A DNA stretch of 64,000 bases from Euglena gracilis. Lineage: Eukaryota > Euglenida > Euglenophyceae > Euglenales. The position numbers and the translations under genes were made by a program. This document shows positions 42,073 to 55,023 of the stretch, piece after piece. The notes under the pieces were generated by a model. That model saw only the letters and a list, made by a program, of their open reading frames with translations. It ran no database searches and was not told the origin of the DNA. How positions within the stretch are numbered: position 1 is the first letter of the stretch; every line of letters begins with the position of its first letter. The stretch spans positions 8,372,634 to 8,436,633 of the forward strand of contig CP154954.1 of the NCBI GenBank assembly GCA_039621445.1. Reading direction: 5' to 3'.

Positions 42073-45000
42073 TTGCTGCGTCGATGTCGTCCCGGCCGCT
42101 TCTCCTTTGCCGGAACCCTTCTCGCCGCCTTTGCCTTTCCCCTTACCCCTGCCTTTGCCTTTTCCACCATCTTTCCCCTTGGCTTCGCCGCCTTTGCCGG
42201 TCCATCCTTCATTCCACGGCTGCTGGTTGCCTTTGCCTCGGCCAGCCCAGCCTTGGGCATCGTTGGAGTCCTTGGTCTCGTCCACCTTCTTCGCTTCACC
42301 TTCCTTTTCTTTCTTCACCGCTTCCTTCTTCACTTCCTTGATGTTGGACTCCTCCTGGACTCCTTGGTTGGCCTTGGTGTCGGTCTCGTCATCTTCATCT
42401 TCGACATCCACTTCCCGCTGCAATCTTGTGGGTGCCGCCGGTTTGTGGTGGGCCGGCTCGGGGTCGCCCATGGTGGCGGCCCGCTGGTCCACCCTCAGTC
42501 ACCGCACCATGAGGTCGTTGACTTGGGTGGCGGTGAACTCCACGGTGTCCGGGGCCACCCGGACGATGGCTCCACCAGACAGCTTCTGCCGGTCGTACAC
42601 CTCCTTAATGGCCGCCCGGTGGTCATCATCCGCTGGGACCACCTTGATTCTTCTGCCTTGGCGATCCACTTTCTTCGGCACGACACCCGTCTCCTCCACC
42701 ACCATCTCCGTCGCCTCCGCCACCGTCACATCCTCCGGTAGGCCTTCCAGGACCAGCGCCGCGTGGTCACGGCACCGATCCTCTTCTTGGGCCAGCCGCT
42801 TCCTCCATGGCTGGCCCAGCTGGTCCACCACCAGGCGGGCTAGCTCCACGTCCGTCATGTCCCCGATCTGCATCGCCAGCGCCTTGGCGTTGGCGAAGTA
42901 CTCCCGCCACTCGCGCTCCGTCAGCTTGCCCCGCGTCACCACCTTGAGGTGACGGAGCTTCCTTCGTAGTGCTTCGTAGTGCTTCTCGGTCGTCTCCACC
43001 CAGCTCGAGGTCCAGCCTCGCCCACAGCTCCTCGAACGGCATCTCCGGGTAGGTCTCCACCATCAGGTCGATGTGCAACGCCGTCGCCTCGTCCACCGTA
43101 CTCCGCAGCAGCGCCACCCGCTGCGCCTCGCTGAGGAGTGAGACCATCCCCTCCACCTCGCGCTGGTACGGGAGCCACCGCCGCCTCCATTGGGGCCAGT
43201 CCTCGGCGTTACCCGAGAACCGGCCCGGATGCCTCCCCCCGAGCGCATCCAGGAGGTGCGGTGGCAGGATCTGCAGCTGGGGAGCCCCCAGCGGCGGGGT
43301 GGTTGCTTGGACTTCTCGGATGGCGGTTCCCCTCACGGGTGCGGGCACGCTCGCCCCCGCACGCATGAGGAGCATCGGTGCTGCATTCGTCGGCACCGGG
43401 CGGGATCGCACGAGCCGCAGCTCCGGTCGGAGCCGCGACGCGGGCGGATTGGCTGGGTCCGCTGGTGTGGCCGCAGTCGCAGCCGGCACCGCAGACTGCA
43501 TCACCAGCGGGGGCCTGCCGGCAGGATGGGATGATGGCTGCATGGCTGGCTGGGGAGACACCCCGGTGGCGAACGCCACCGCGGGGGTCTGATGCATGGC
43601 ATGCGATGGGTTGGGATGGACGGCTTGCTGGTACACCGTGCATTCGGCACACTGCGGATCAGTGCCTTCGGCACCCAGTGGCTGGCTTGACACGGGCACA
43701 GAGACTTGGGAGACGGGTCGGACTTGGACTCGGACAGACTGGGCAGCAGCCACCGGCACCGAAAGCGGTGCTGACGGCTTGGACAGGGCTGCGGTCGCCG
43801 CTTGCGGGTGTGATGCCGGATGCTGCGCTGCTCGGTGCGCTGGTGGGGCGGCGGTGCTGGCGGGTCGCGATGCCGGGGCAGACGGATGCGACGACAGCGC
43901 GGACTGCTGCACTTGCACGCGGGACGGTTGCGGATGGGACGGTGCACGTTGGGCCGCGGAGGACGACGGTTGGCGCTGGGACACGGACAGCGGCTCTGCT
44001 CGGATGACTGCGGCGGTGCTCGATCGGCGGGGGAATGCATACGCGGATTGCGGCATGGATATCCCTTCCCTTGCCGGGCGCGCGGTGGTTGACGATGAGG
44101 ACCGCTCAGCCGGGGCTCGGGCCGCCCCCGCCGACGCAGGCTGCGGGGCGGACTGGTAGGGATCGGCTGCCCCTCGGGTTGGCGGCGTGGTCTGAGCCGC
44201 CGAGGACACCGGGGGTCCCCCGGCTGGGCGGAGACCGGACATCTTGACAGACCACTGCTTGATCTCCACCTTTGCCATCTGAATCTCCCTGAACAGCGCC
44301 GTCACCACTTGGTCCACTTCCCGGAGGGCCTTCTCCAAGTACACCCTGCACTTGCCCTCCAACTCCACGGATATCCGGTCGGCCAGCTTGTTGAAATACT
44401 GCACCTGCAACGCCGGGATCTCGGTCTTGGAGTTGAGCTCCATCCGCTGCAGTCGCTCCTCCATCTGCCGCACCACCGTGGCGATCTCCTCCCGCGTCAC
44501 CATGGCTCCCCGGAGACGGGCCACCTCCACTGCCGTTTCCGGGTCCACCACCCGGGCCGCACCCTCGCCGGGGCCGGCACGCACCATCGCCGTCAAGCCT
44601 TGCACCTCTGCCTCGCGGCATCGGTGCTCAGCCTGCACGGCGGCGATTGCTTGGGCCGCCTCATCCGCCGCCTTTCGGGCGGCCGCCTTGGCTTGCGCCA
44701 CTTGGCCCTCGAGCCGTCCGTGCTGGGCTTGGATGGTCTCCATGAACTGCGCGATGACCTTGCCTTGCCCCTCCGCCACTTGTCGATAGGCCGCCGCGGA
44801 CGCCTCCTTCGTGGCTTTGATCTCCTTATCCATCTCCTCCAGCGCCGCGGTGGGCCAGTCATCAGACATCTCCCGGGTGCGGTTGCCCAGGAGGTCGAGC
44901 TGGGCCACCACCTGCCCGAGACTCGCCTCCACGCCGCGGACTTGGGCACCCACGGCGTCGATGCGGCTCGGCAGCCACACCGCCACCTCCTCCGACACCC

Positions 45001-45835
45001 CGGGATACTCGTCCTGCATAGGCTGGTCTTGCACCGGGACTTCATCCCCGGCACCCATCTCCTCCTGGTACACCTCGGGGGCCATATCTTCCTCGTATCC
45101 CTCACCTACGGGCTCCGCCTCGTCGTACATCTCGAGGGTATGCTCGTACGTCTCCTCTGCCTGGTCATACTCCACACCCGTCGCGTCCTCGTCCATCTCG
45201 TCCACGATCCTTGGCATCTTGAGCGGCCGGTGGGACGATGAGGCTTCAGAAAAGGGGGTTCGTTCCCCCCACACCCTTTGATCCCCCTTGCGGCTCCCTC
45301 TGGGGGTGGTGGTGGGTGAGAACAGCAGTGCCGCCCCCGCCGCGGCCAGCAGCGGGAAGCGGGCCCGCAGCGGGGTGGCGTCCAGCGGGGACTCCAGCTC
45401 CGGCAGCTGGAGCGGCACCAGCGCGAACGCCGCCGCGGACGCCGCCGCGGATGCCGCCGCGGACCCCGCCGCGGACGCCGCCGCGGACCTCCCCGGGGAC
45501 GGCGTGTCTGCTGGGGTGGTGCGCAGGGAGTGGGACAGGTACGAGGGTGGGGATGGGGTGGACAGGATGGGGAATGTTAGCTGGAGTGGGAATGGGAGCT
45601 GGGGGTTTGGGCTGAATGGGAGCTGGGGGTTTGGGCTTATCGCCTTTTCTTGATCGGGGCTAGGCGGGGAAATGGGGGATTCTTTTTCTGCTGTGCACGC
45701 TGAGGGGGACTGAGCAGCGGCATGCGTGTGCGGGGGATTGGGATTGGGTATGGGGCGGTCTGTTTCATGTTGGGGAGTCCCATGGTGGGGGACACCCACC
45801 ACCGGGGCGGGGTGAGCCTGGGGAGCCGGATCCAT
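42070..45835 (-). pseudogene. Element A gag, frameshifted
   Basis: Starts at ATG 45835, 46 bases after the primer-binding site. The N-terminal 200 residues are Pro/Ser/Ala-rich. A coiled-coil region follows (Glu/Gln/Ala heptads, about 230-560), then a Pro/Ala/Gln-rich linker, and a capsid-like segment (GRHPGRFSGNAEDWPQWRR). A 10-bp tandem duplication (GTAGTGCTTC, 42966-42985) shifts the frame; element B lacks it. The following frame ends early at a TGG-to-TGA change (42501-42499). The tail (42492-42070) is Lys/Gly-rich (GKGKGRGKGKGKGG) and shows no CCHC zinc knuckle. Gag would form the virus-like particle and bind RNA. Two lesions make this copy defective. Confidence 0.85.
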
Positions 45836-45880
45836 CTTGTCGGTGTGGTTTGTTCCCAGGAAATTTTGTTCTGTGAAAAG

Positions 45881-45892
45881 CCTCTGCTACCA
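45881..45892 (-). promoter_or_regulatory. Element A primer-binding site (initiator tRNA-Met)
   Basis: The minus strand reads TGGTAGCAGAGG directly beside the LTR edge. Its complement CCTCTGCTACCA is the 3' end of the metazoan-type initiator tRNA-Met, the usual primer of many Ty3/gypsy elements. Land-plant elements typically have TGGTATCAGAGC. Confidence 0.8.
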
Positions 45893-48388
45893 GTTTCCCG
45901 AACGATTTTTTTTTTGCCCAGCCTTCACTCCTGGGGGTCCGTGAGGGGGTACCGGCGGGGTGGGGGGTAGGCGCGATGGGCTCTGGGGAGAGGGGTAGGT
46001 TCGGGATACTCCCCTTCCCACGTAGGATTTTTTCCCGGGGACCGAAGGCCCTCCTTTTTGGGAGTGGTTGGAGGGGGGAATCCGGCTTGGCGTCCCTTCC
46101 GGCAGTGGGGGGGGGTTTAGGAAAAGGCCTGGTTGCCCTCCCCTAGGCTTCAGATACCCCAGCACCAACACCTTTTTGGCTTGTACTGCTCTCCTGCTCC
46201 AGCAGATAACCAATCTTTTTTGTAATCCTTTGCTTGCTCCGCCCTTGGGTTTTTGACTTTCTTGAACTTTTGCACTTCCTTGGCTCCAGTGCCTTTCTTT
46301 GAATTGCCTTGAAAATCCTTGAAAATTGATATAATTTGACCTTGGTCTTGATTCAGCAGGCACAATCTTGAATTGAAACCATGGGGAAAAGAGGGAGCCT
46401 GCAGTGAAAAACAGAACAGTTAGAGAGCGGTTTGTGCTATTTTGATGCTGAATTAGCGCAGTGGTTCGCTATATACAACAGCAGGCTGTTATAGTGGCAA
46501 TGGAAGGTGCAGCGGCCGGTCCGCCAACTCTCCCCTTCCTCGGCCTTGCCTCCGGCTGCCGGGCCTGGCCGCTGCCTCTCTCGCCCCCCTGCCACAGGAG
46601 CCTGGCCGGGGCTCCCCGGTCCTTCGTTGCGCCGCTGCCTGGCGTGCCGGCTGCGGGCGGGCTCCTGTGGTCCGGGTGGGGGTGGACGCCAGCCAATCCC
46701 TGGCCGTGCTCCGCAGGCGTTCGGTGAGCGTCGCTGCTGACGTCGTCCGGCCTTGCGGGCTGGCCTCAGGAATTGGCTGGGCTCGGGCTTTGGCTCTCCT
46801 TGGCTCTCCTTGGTGGGTGGTCTTGTGTGGGTTCGGTTGCCCCCCCCCTTTGGGGCTGGCGGTCCCCCTGGCCGGTTTTTTTTTTGTGGGCGGCCCCCCT
46901 GGGCCGCTTTTCGGCGCCCGGGGTCTGGGCGGCCCCCCTGGGCCGCTTTTCGGCGCCCCCCCCCCCCTGGGGGGGGGGGGGGGCCCCCTGGGCCTGCCCC
47001 CCCCCCCCCCGGGTGTGGGCGCGGCCCCCCGGCCTCTTTTTTTTTTTGCCGGCCCCTCTGGGCCGGGGGTGCCCCCCCCCCCTCGGGTCGTGGGCGGCCC
47101 CCCTGGGCTGCTTTTCGGCGCCCCCCCCCCCCTCGGGTCGTGGGCGGCCCCCCTCGGCCGCTTTTCGGCGCCCCCCCCCCTGGGGTCTGGGCGGCCCCCC
47201 CTTGGCCGCTTTTTCGCTCCCCCCCCCCCCTGGGTCGTGGGCGGCCCCCCTGGGCCGCTCTTGGGTTCCCCCCCCCCGGGTGTGGGCGCGGCCCCCCGGC
47301 CGCTTTTTTTTTTTGCCGGCCCCCCCGGGCCGTGCGCTTCCCCCCCCCCCCGGGTGGGTCTTGGGCGGCCCCCCTGGGCCGCTTTCCCCCCCCCCCCTGG
47401 GGTCTGGGCGGCCCCCCCTGGGCCGTTTCTTCGGCCCCCCCCCCCCCCGGGTCGTGGGCGCCCCCCCCCCGCCGCTTTTCGGCGCCCCCCCCCCCCCGGG
47501 TCTGGGCGGCCCCCCCGCCTGTGGGTCTTGGGCGGCCCCCCTGGGCCGCTTTTCGGCGCCCCCCCCCCCCCCTGGGGGCTGGGGGGGCCCCCCCTGGGCC
47601 GCTTTTGCGGCCCCCCCCCCCCGGGGCGTGGGCGGCCCCCCCGGGCCGCTCTTGGGTCGCCCCCCCCCGGGTGTGGGCGCGGCCCCCCCGGCCGCCTTTT
47701 TTTTTGTGCCGGCCCCTCTGGGCCGTGCGTGCCCCCCCCCACCTCGGGTCGTGGGCGGCCCCCCTGGGCCGCTTTTCGGCTCCCCCCCCCCCCTCGGGTC
47801 GTGGGCGGCCCCCCTGGGCCGCTTTTCGGCGCCCCCCCCCCCCGGGGTCGTGGGCGGCCCCCCCCTGGGCCGCTCTTGGGTTCCCCCCCCCCGGGTGTGG
47901 GCGCGGCCCCCCGGCCGCTTTTTTTTTTTGCCGGCCCCCCTGGGCCGTGCGTGCCCCTCCCCCCCCGGGTCGGTCTTGGGCGCCCGCCCTGGGCCGGGTG
48001 TTGGCCCCCCCCCCCCCTGGGGTCTGGGCGGCCCCCCCTGGGCCGCTTTTCGGCGCCCCCCGCCCCCCTGTGGTCGTGGGCGGCCCCCCCTGGGCCGCTC
48101 TTGGGTTCCCCCTCCGGGTGTGGGCGCGGCCCCCCGGCCGCTTTTTTTTTTTTTGCTGGCCCCCCTGGGCCGCTCGTGCTCCCCCCCCCCCCGGGTGGTC
48201 TTGGGCGGCCCCTCCTGTTCCGCTCTTGGGTGCCCCTGGTCCGGGTCCTTTGGTCTTCCCTGGGTCCCCTCTGGGCCCCCTTTGCCCCCGGGGTCGGTTG
48301 GGTTTCCCCCCTTGGGTCCCCTTTCTTTCTCCTTTCCTCTCCTTCTTTGCTCGCCTCTCCCCGGGGCTTTCGCCCCCGTGCTTCGTCG
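45893..48388 (-). mobile_element. A-family LTR shared by A (5' LTR) and B (3' LTR)
   Basis: The left edge touches the primer-binding site of element A and the right edge touches the polypurine tract of element B, so a single LTR serves both. It matches 33164-35378 closely outside the C-run array. It is about 280 bp longer, mostly from different numbers of array units. Confidence 0.8.
46840..48240. repeat. C-run tandem array in the A-family LTR, shared copy
   Basis: Same two alternating unit types as 34120-35220, with more units. C runs reach about 15 bases and T runs about 12. The apparent proteins of about 600 residues in every frame are artefacts of the repeat. Confidence 0.85.
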
Positions 48389-48420
48389 CTCTCCTCTCCT
48401 CTCCTCTCTCTCTCCTCTCT
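48389..48420 (-). promoter_or_regulatory. Polypurine tract of element B
   Basis: Identical to the tract at 35379-35410. It lies between the end of element B pol (48564) and the shared LTR. Confidence 0.6.
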
Positions 48421-48563
48421 GGGCTCTCTCCGGTCTCCCTTCTCCTGGCTCGGCCTCGGCCGGGCTCACCGTGGCTCAGCCTTGGTTGGGGAAGAGAGGG
48501 GAGGGGTGGCACACCAGTAAGAGGTTGGGTTGGTGGGTGAGAGCCTCCACAGTATCCATCAGG

Positions 48564-51500
48564 TCAGTAGGGGGTGAGCCAGCTGCCGCCGACGTCACCA
48601 CAGCCGCTCTGCCAGCTCTGCCAGCTGCCTGTCCTGAGCGTCGAAGGCGAGGGGAAGGAACAGAAAGATGAACTGGAACACGACCACCATGGAGAAAATC
48701 CCAGGTTGACGCCAGGCCTTTTCCATTTCCCCATGGGGTGTGGGCAGGGGGCAGGGGTGGCCTCCTTGTTGGGAAGGAAGGGCCGGGTCGCACCGTGGCC
48801 ATGCAGGGGCACGCCTCCGGTGGTGGTGCCCCCTCGCCGCAGGGACGGGTCATGGGGGTGCACGGGAACGGGGCCCCCTGGTGGGAGGGGGGGATCCCGA
48901 GCTGGGGCGTCCCTGCGGGTCGACACGCGGGGGCGGCGACCTCTACCCGTGGGGGCAGAGGAGACTCGGGGACCGGGTCTCTGAGGTACGCCTGGACTGC
49001 GGGGTGGGTACGCGTGTGACATGGGGAGTGATGGGGTGGTGGACGGTGGAGCTGGGGCAAGGGAAGCGCGGGAGAGCGCATCCCTCGCAGACGCGGATCG
49101 CACGGAGACGGGGCGCTTGCCGCTCGCGGGCTGCCGGTGGACCCTGACCGGGTACCTGGGGTGGGCCGCTTGTTGGGGACCCGCCGGGCCAGCATCTCCT
49201 CCGTCTTCTTGGTCTCGATCTCCTTCGTCTCCTCCATCACCTTCATCATCGTCTCCAGCAGAATCATCACCTTCTCGATATATATCTCCGTCCTCGGGGT
49301 CCTGCCACATCCACTCCTCTGGTGGCTCCTCCCAGGACAGCCCAAACTCCTTCTCCTTCTCCTTCTCGATCTCCACGGCGTGGCAGATGGCGATGTGGGC
49401 TTCCTCCGGGAACCTCGAAAGGTACTTCATGATGTCCTCCTTGATGTCGTGTTCGACGAAGTACGACACGATGGGGGAGGCGTATCGGTGGAAGAAGTGC
49501 CGCAGCGGCTCCCACGTCTTCTCCTCGTACCCCAGCCACTTGACGAGGAACTCGAGGTCGCCGTTGGCATCGCGCCGGTGGGTGACCACCGCCTCCACCT
49601 CCCACTCGTCCAGCCGGGAACCCTCCTCCGGCCTGGATTGGCGGAAGTGGAAGAGACAAAGCGGTGGCCCCATCAGGGCTGGATCGTGGCGGTAGCTCTT
49701 GATTTGGGATCGGTGGGCCACCTGCTTCCGGCCATCCTCCATCTGGAGCACGTACGTGTGCTCACTGGTGCGCTCTGCCACCACGCACGGCCCGATCCAG
49801 TACGTCTCCAGCTTCTCGCCGGTGCGGGTGCGTGGGCGGAGATACCAGACCTTGTCGTTGATCTCCAGCTCCGGCAGCTCTTTCCTCCGCTTGTTGACCG
49901 CCTCGGCTGTCTTGGCGTGCTCCTCGTTCAGGATCTTCGCAACACGATGATCGATGTCCTGCATGCGCTCGAAGAAGGCCACCGCGTCCTCGGCCCGCGT
50001 GGGCGGCTGGTACGGCACCCCGCCATACCACCGCTCGCGGCCGAAGAGCACCTGGAAGGGGCTCAGGCCGCTGGGCCCAGCACTGTCGTGCAGGGTCCGC
50101 AGGGCCCGCGGCAGCGCCTCCGGCCACTCCACGCCCTCCGCCGCCTTCATCTTCCTCAGCCGCTTCTGGATCTGCGCGCCGAGGACCTCCGCACGGGCGT
50201 TACCTTCGTGGTGGTATGCTTGGGAGAAGGCATGGCGCACCCCCAGTCTTGCGCACATTGCCCTCCACCAGGCCCCCACGAAGTGGGGGCCCCGGTCCGA
50301 CGTGATGACGCTTGGCACGCCGAACTGCGCCCACTGCTCATACATAGCCTTAGCCACCGCCTCCGCCGTTAGCCCGCGGGTGTGGTGCACGGTTGCGATC
50401 GCCCAGCCGGAGTGCCGATCGATGCATGCTGCGAACACGTTCACCAGCTTGCCGCCCTCCACCTCCACCTCCGGCATCTGGAACAGATCCACGCTCACCG
50501 AACACATCACATGGGGCGGCACTGGCGTGGGCGTGATGCGGAGCCGGAGGGGTTGGTGTGGGTGCTCCGACGCCTGGCAGAACTCGCACACCGCCAGAAT
50601 CTTGCCCGCCAGCTCGCGTGCTCGGGAGGGCACCGCAAACTGGAAGTTCCGGCTGGCCTCATCGAGGAGGCGCTCACCACCGACGTGCCCCGACGCCCGG
50701 TGCTGCTCTCGGATTGCCCGCTCGGTCAGGGCATCCGGCACGCACCAGACGGAATCCTTCACCAGCTTGCCTGCCTCCTTCCGGTAGCCGGTGGGCCATG
50801 GCCGGCCGCGCTTGATGGCCTGCCACGGCTCTTTGAACGTTGGGCACTTCTCATACGCCTCACTCCACTCCATCGCCATCAGGTCCTGGTCCTCGTCTTG
50901 CGGGGCTGCGGCCGGGGTGGCTGCAGCTGGCGGCACGGCAGCCGCCACAGGCGGCACGGCGGCTGCCACTGGCGGCACGGCGGGAGGGCTGGGGTGCCCC
51001 CCCACCTTGGGTGAGACGGCTGGCTTCTTCGGGACGGCGGCACCGGGCGGCTTGGCGGCCGCCTGGCTTCGGGTTGTCACGGCGATCGCTGCGGACGGTG
51101 GGATGCTGCGTGCGCTGGCCGCGGGGGGGGACGATGCTTGCTCGGCGGACGGGGATCGCACGGCGGGTGCTGCTGCCGGTGCCGCTGCTGGCCGTACGGA
51201 AAACCGCACAGTGCGCGGTGTGGCGGGCTGCTGCTGCTGCTTGGGCTGCGCGGACAACGCCGGGTGCTGCGGCTGCTCGGGCTGCCCGGGCGATGCCAGC
51301 GCTGTCGCACTGGGCACTCGCACGGTCGGTGCTGCAGTCGCAGCCGACGCGGTGGGGTGCGGTGGGGGCGGCGGTCGGATTGCCGGACTTCCGGCTGCCG
51401 GAATCCCGGCGGGCGCCGCCTCGGAGGCCGGTGTCCCGGCCGATGCCGCCGTGGTTGCCGGTGTCCCGGCTGGCGGCGATGGGGATGCCGCATTTGCGGT

Positions 51501-54500
51501 CGGGAGGGGGCACACCTTATCCACCGGGTGTACTGCCTTCGGGCAGCTGCGCTCCGCGGCCTTCTCCTCTCGGATCTGCTGCTCCATCTCCTCGGCGTCC
51601 GCTGCCGTCCCGTGCCAGCAGGAGTCTCGGTACTCCTGGCTGGCAGGGTACGCCCCACGCGACAGCGCGTCCCCCACCTCGTTCTTCTCCCCCGGCACGT
51701 ACACCACCTCCACCATGTGCTCGTTGAGCTTGGAGTGCCACCTCGCCCGCCGGCCCTGCGGTCCCGCTCCTCGGGCGACGTGCTCCTTGTACCAGCTCTC
51801 CAAGGACCGGTGGTCCGTCAGCACCAGGACCTTCTGCCCGGTGATGTAGCCGCCCCACTTGTCCAGCGCGCTCACCACCGCGTACGTCTCCTTGTCCCGG
51901 GTGTCCCACCGCAGCCGCTGCCCCTCCGTCAGCTTCCTGCTCATGAAGCCCACCGCCACCGACGCCCCGGGCTTCAGGAGCTCCTCCACCGAGGGGATGC
52001 CCTCCACCTTCGGCAGCTGCTCCAGCACGGCGCCCACCGCATAGTCAGAGGCGTCCGTGCGCAACACGAACGGCTTGTTCATGTCCACGTGCCACAGCTC
52101 CAGGTCCGCCACCAGCGCTGCCTTCAGCTTCTCGAACGCCTCCAGCTCGGCCGCGGACCACACGATGGGGTGCTTGCTGCCCGCCCGTGACAAATCCCGC
52201 GGTAGCTTCAGCTTCTCCTGCAGGGGGGCGGCCAGCTCCGAGTACATACGTACATACCCCGAATAATAATTGCAGAGGCCGAGAAAGGCGCGCAAACTCG
52301 TCACATTGGCCGGGGGTTGCCACCGCTGCACCGCCGCCAGCTTGCCGCTCGCGGGCACGCGCTTGCCCTCCCCCAGCACGTGCCCCACGAACTCCGCCCT
52401 CTTGCGGAACAGCTGCGCCTTCTTCTTGTCCGCCACCCACCGATCCGCCTCCAGCGCCCGCAGGGTCTCCCGCAGATCCCCCGCGTGCTGCCGGATCAGC
52501 TCCTCGTCGCTCCACCCCGGCAGCCGGCCTCGTGCTCACCAGGATGTCGTCGAAGTAGGGGTGGGTGTGGGCGGAGACGTTGCGGCAGGTCGCGTCGATG
52601 TCCCTCTGGAGCAGCGCCGGACCGACGTTGATGCCCTGGGGCACCACGGTCCACTGCCAGAGGCCGCCGGGCAGGTGGATGTTGGTGATGGGTCGGCTTT
52701 CCTCCGCCATGGCCACCTGGTGGAAGGCGTCCCGCAGGTCCACCGTCGAGAAGATCTCGCACTTCGCCTGCTCGCTCACGATGTCCTCCGTCAGCGGTAG
52801 GGGGTAGGAGTCCATCTGCAGCATCTTGTTGGTCAAGCTGTAGTCGCACACCAGCCTCCACTTGCCCGACTTCTTGCGGATGGGGAAGGCGGCCGCCCTC
52901 CACGGCCCCCGCCCCGCCTCCAGCTTGCCGTCCGCCAGGCACTCCCGCTCCATCTCCCTCAGGGCCTCCAGCCGCTCGCCCTTGAGGTTGATGATCCGGC
53001 CCACCACCGGGGTTGCTCCCGGCTTCAGCCTCAGCACTGCCTTCCCATGGGTGCCCCGCGCCGGGGGACACGGCCAGACCCGCTCACGGAACACCCGGCC
53101 TTCGAACTCGTTGATGATCTCGTCCCGCAGCTGCCGCGCCAAGGGATGGTCGACATCATCTTCCGTCTCCACCACCCCTCGCACCGCCTTCGCCGCTTCT
53201 TCGGCCTCCTTCAGCATCATCGCCACTTCTCGGACTGCTGCCTCGTCCGTGGTCAGCTGCCGCATCTTCTTCACCGTGGAGAGGTAGCCGTCCAGCTCGT
53301 CTTCGTCTTCATCATCTTCCTCCTTCTTCTCTTCGTCTCCACGCCGCCTCAGGATCCACTTGGGGTCCGCGTGGAGCTGCAAGGTGTCGCGCCATGGCTG
53401 GACATCCAGCCGGTTCTCCCGGAGCCATGGATACCCCAGGATCAGATCCGTGCTGATGCAGCCGTCGTACGCCACCACCTTCGTCGTCCACGTCCTCGGT
53501 CTCCGCTCCTCGTCGTCGGTCTGGGCCGCGAAGGACAGCTTCAGCTCTGCTTCTCGTTGTCCTCCGGGTAGTGCTTCTCCGCTCACCGTGCGCAGCACCA
53601 AGGGTCTTGTTGCCGCGTGGAACACCGACTCCGGGAACAGCTCCTTCTTCACGAGGGAGGTCTGCGCCCCCGTATCGATCAAGGCCTTCGCCTGGATCTT
53701 CATCCCGCCTGCCTCCACCTCCACGTCCATCAGCAGCTGGTAGCACCCCCCACGGTGCTCCATCCGGCCGACCGTGAACGGCCGGTTCGGGAGGTGCTGC
53801 CACGGCCGCACCACCACCTTCCGCACCTTCTTCGCCTCCTCCGCCGCCGCCACTTCTTCCCGTGCCTTCTCCCCCAGGCACAGGTACCGCACCACTCCCT
53901 CCGGGATGCGGTAGGCCTCCTCCCTTGTGCACCTGCGCTCGCCGCCACTGCCTCCCAGCTGTAGCCGATGTCGTCGTACGCCGTCTGGTCCTTCCACCAT
54001 GCTGCCGCACTTCCCACCACAGATGACGTCGTCCAGCTCCTTCGCCATCGCGTCGCTGACCCAGAAGCGGGTCGGCTTGCGATACCCGTACTCCGCGAAG
54101 CGGCAGTAGTCGATATCCACGTACCGCACTCCGCGCAGGACTCGTCGCCACCGCAGCAAGCCGAACCTCGGGTTTTCAATCCACCACCGCGTAGGCGCCA
54201 AGTACTCCACCAGCTCCCTCGTGGCCTTCACCACCGCGTCCGCCATGCGGAGCCTCCTCTTGCGGGTGGTGAGGGCTGCGGAGTACTCGGTACAGGGCGG
54301 GGACGCCGCGATGACCTCGAAGTAGCCGGGAGCGTACTGTTCCCAGTACCTCCACTTCCTCACGTCGGCCACGATGTCCGGCTTCCACTTCTCGTCCCAG
54401 TCCACGCTGATCACCTTGAAGCCCATCTTCTCCAGCGCTCTTCTGACACTGCCCGTTCCGGAGAACAGGTCCAGCGCCCATCTTTCCTTCTCTTCCTTCG

Positions 54501-55020
54501 CCGCCTTCTTCACCGGCTCTTTCTTCTCCTTCTTCGCCGGTGCTTTCTTCACCTCCTTCGCCGGTGCTTGTCTTTCTTGTGGTGGTGTCTTGTGGAGACT
54601 TGGTGATACCTTCGGTGATGATGTTGTCGGTGTTGTTGATGGCGATGACGTGGATCTTGGTGGACTCGATGATGAGGTCGATGATGTCTTCGTTGCCGAT
54701 GCCGTCGGCGTTGATGAGGACGATGATGTCTTCGTTGCCGATGCCGTCGGTGTTGATGAGGACGATGATGTCACCTTCGCCTTCGGCACGCTCGGTGATG
54801 TTGATGGGGACGATGGTGTCGGCTTCGCCTTCGACACCTGCCGCAGGCAGGGTCTCTCCCCTTCCTTTGGAGACTTCCTGCCTCTTCTCTTTCTTTGGAC
54901 CAGCCGCCATCCTTCTTCTTCATACTCCACTGCTCTTACCAGCCTCGTCCCTGGTGCGGATGTCGGCTGGGGGGTTGACTGCCGGTCCAGGCCCTTCCCC
55001 TCGGGACCTGGACGGCCCCG
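48564..55020 (-). pseudogene. Element B pol, full domain set with one frameshift
   Basis: Closely related to element A pol. The upstream frame runs from the gag stop (55021) through the Ser/Thr linker, C5-methyltransferase-like domain (ALDLFSGTGS, SPPCTEYS, WWIENPRFG), protease (ALIDTGAQTSLV) and RT (PYFDDILVST). An extra G at about 52525-52527, absent from A, then shifts the frame. The remaining frame (48564-52436) is open for 1290 codons: RT thumb, RNase H, linker, HHCC module, integrase with all three catalytic residues (SVDLFQ, ITSDRGPHF, and E at 35-residue spacing) and chromodomain. The linker stop seen in A is Gln here. B therefore differs from A by a single frameshift versus one stop plus one active-site change. 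A sequencing or assembly error at the extra G cannot be excluded. Confidence 0.9.
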
Positions 55021-55023
55021 TCA
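55018..55023 (-). promoter_or_regulatory. Element B gag-pol junction, TGA-CGG readthrough context
   Basis: TGA (55023-55021) is followed by CGG (55020-55018), with pol continuing in the gag frame. Identical to the junction of element A. Confidence 0.7.

Noticed and set aside
41387-42952. Plus-strand frames of about 510-520 codons opposite the gag/pol junctions of A and B (41387-42952, 54374-55903)
   Set aside because: Antisense shadows of the methyltransferase and gag tail; Ser/Phe/Asp-rich composition is the complement of Lys/Glu/Gly codons.
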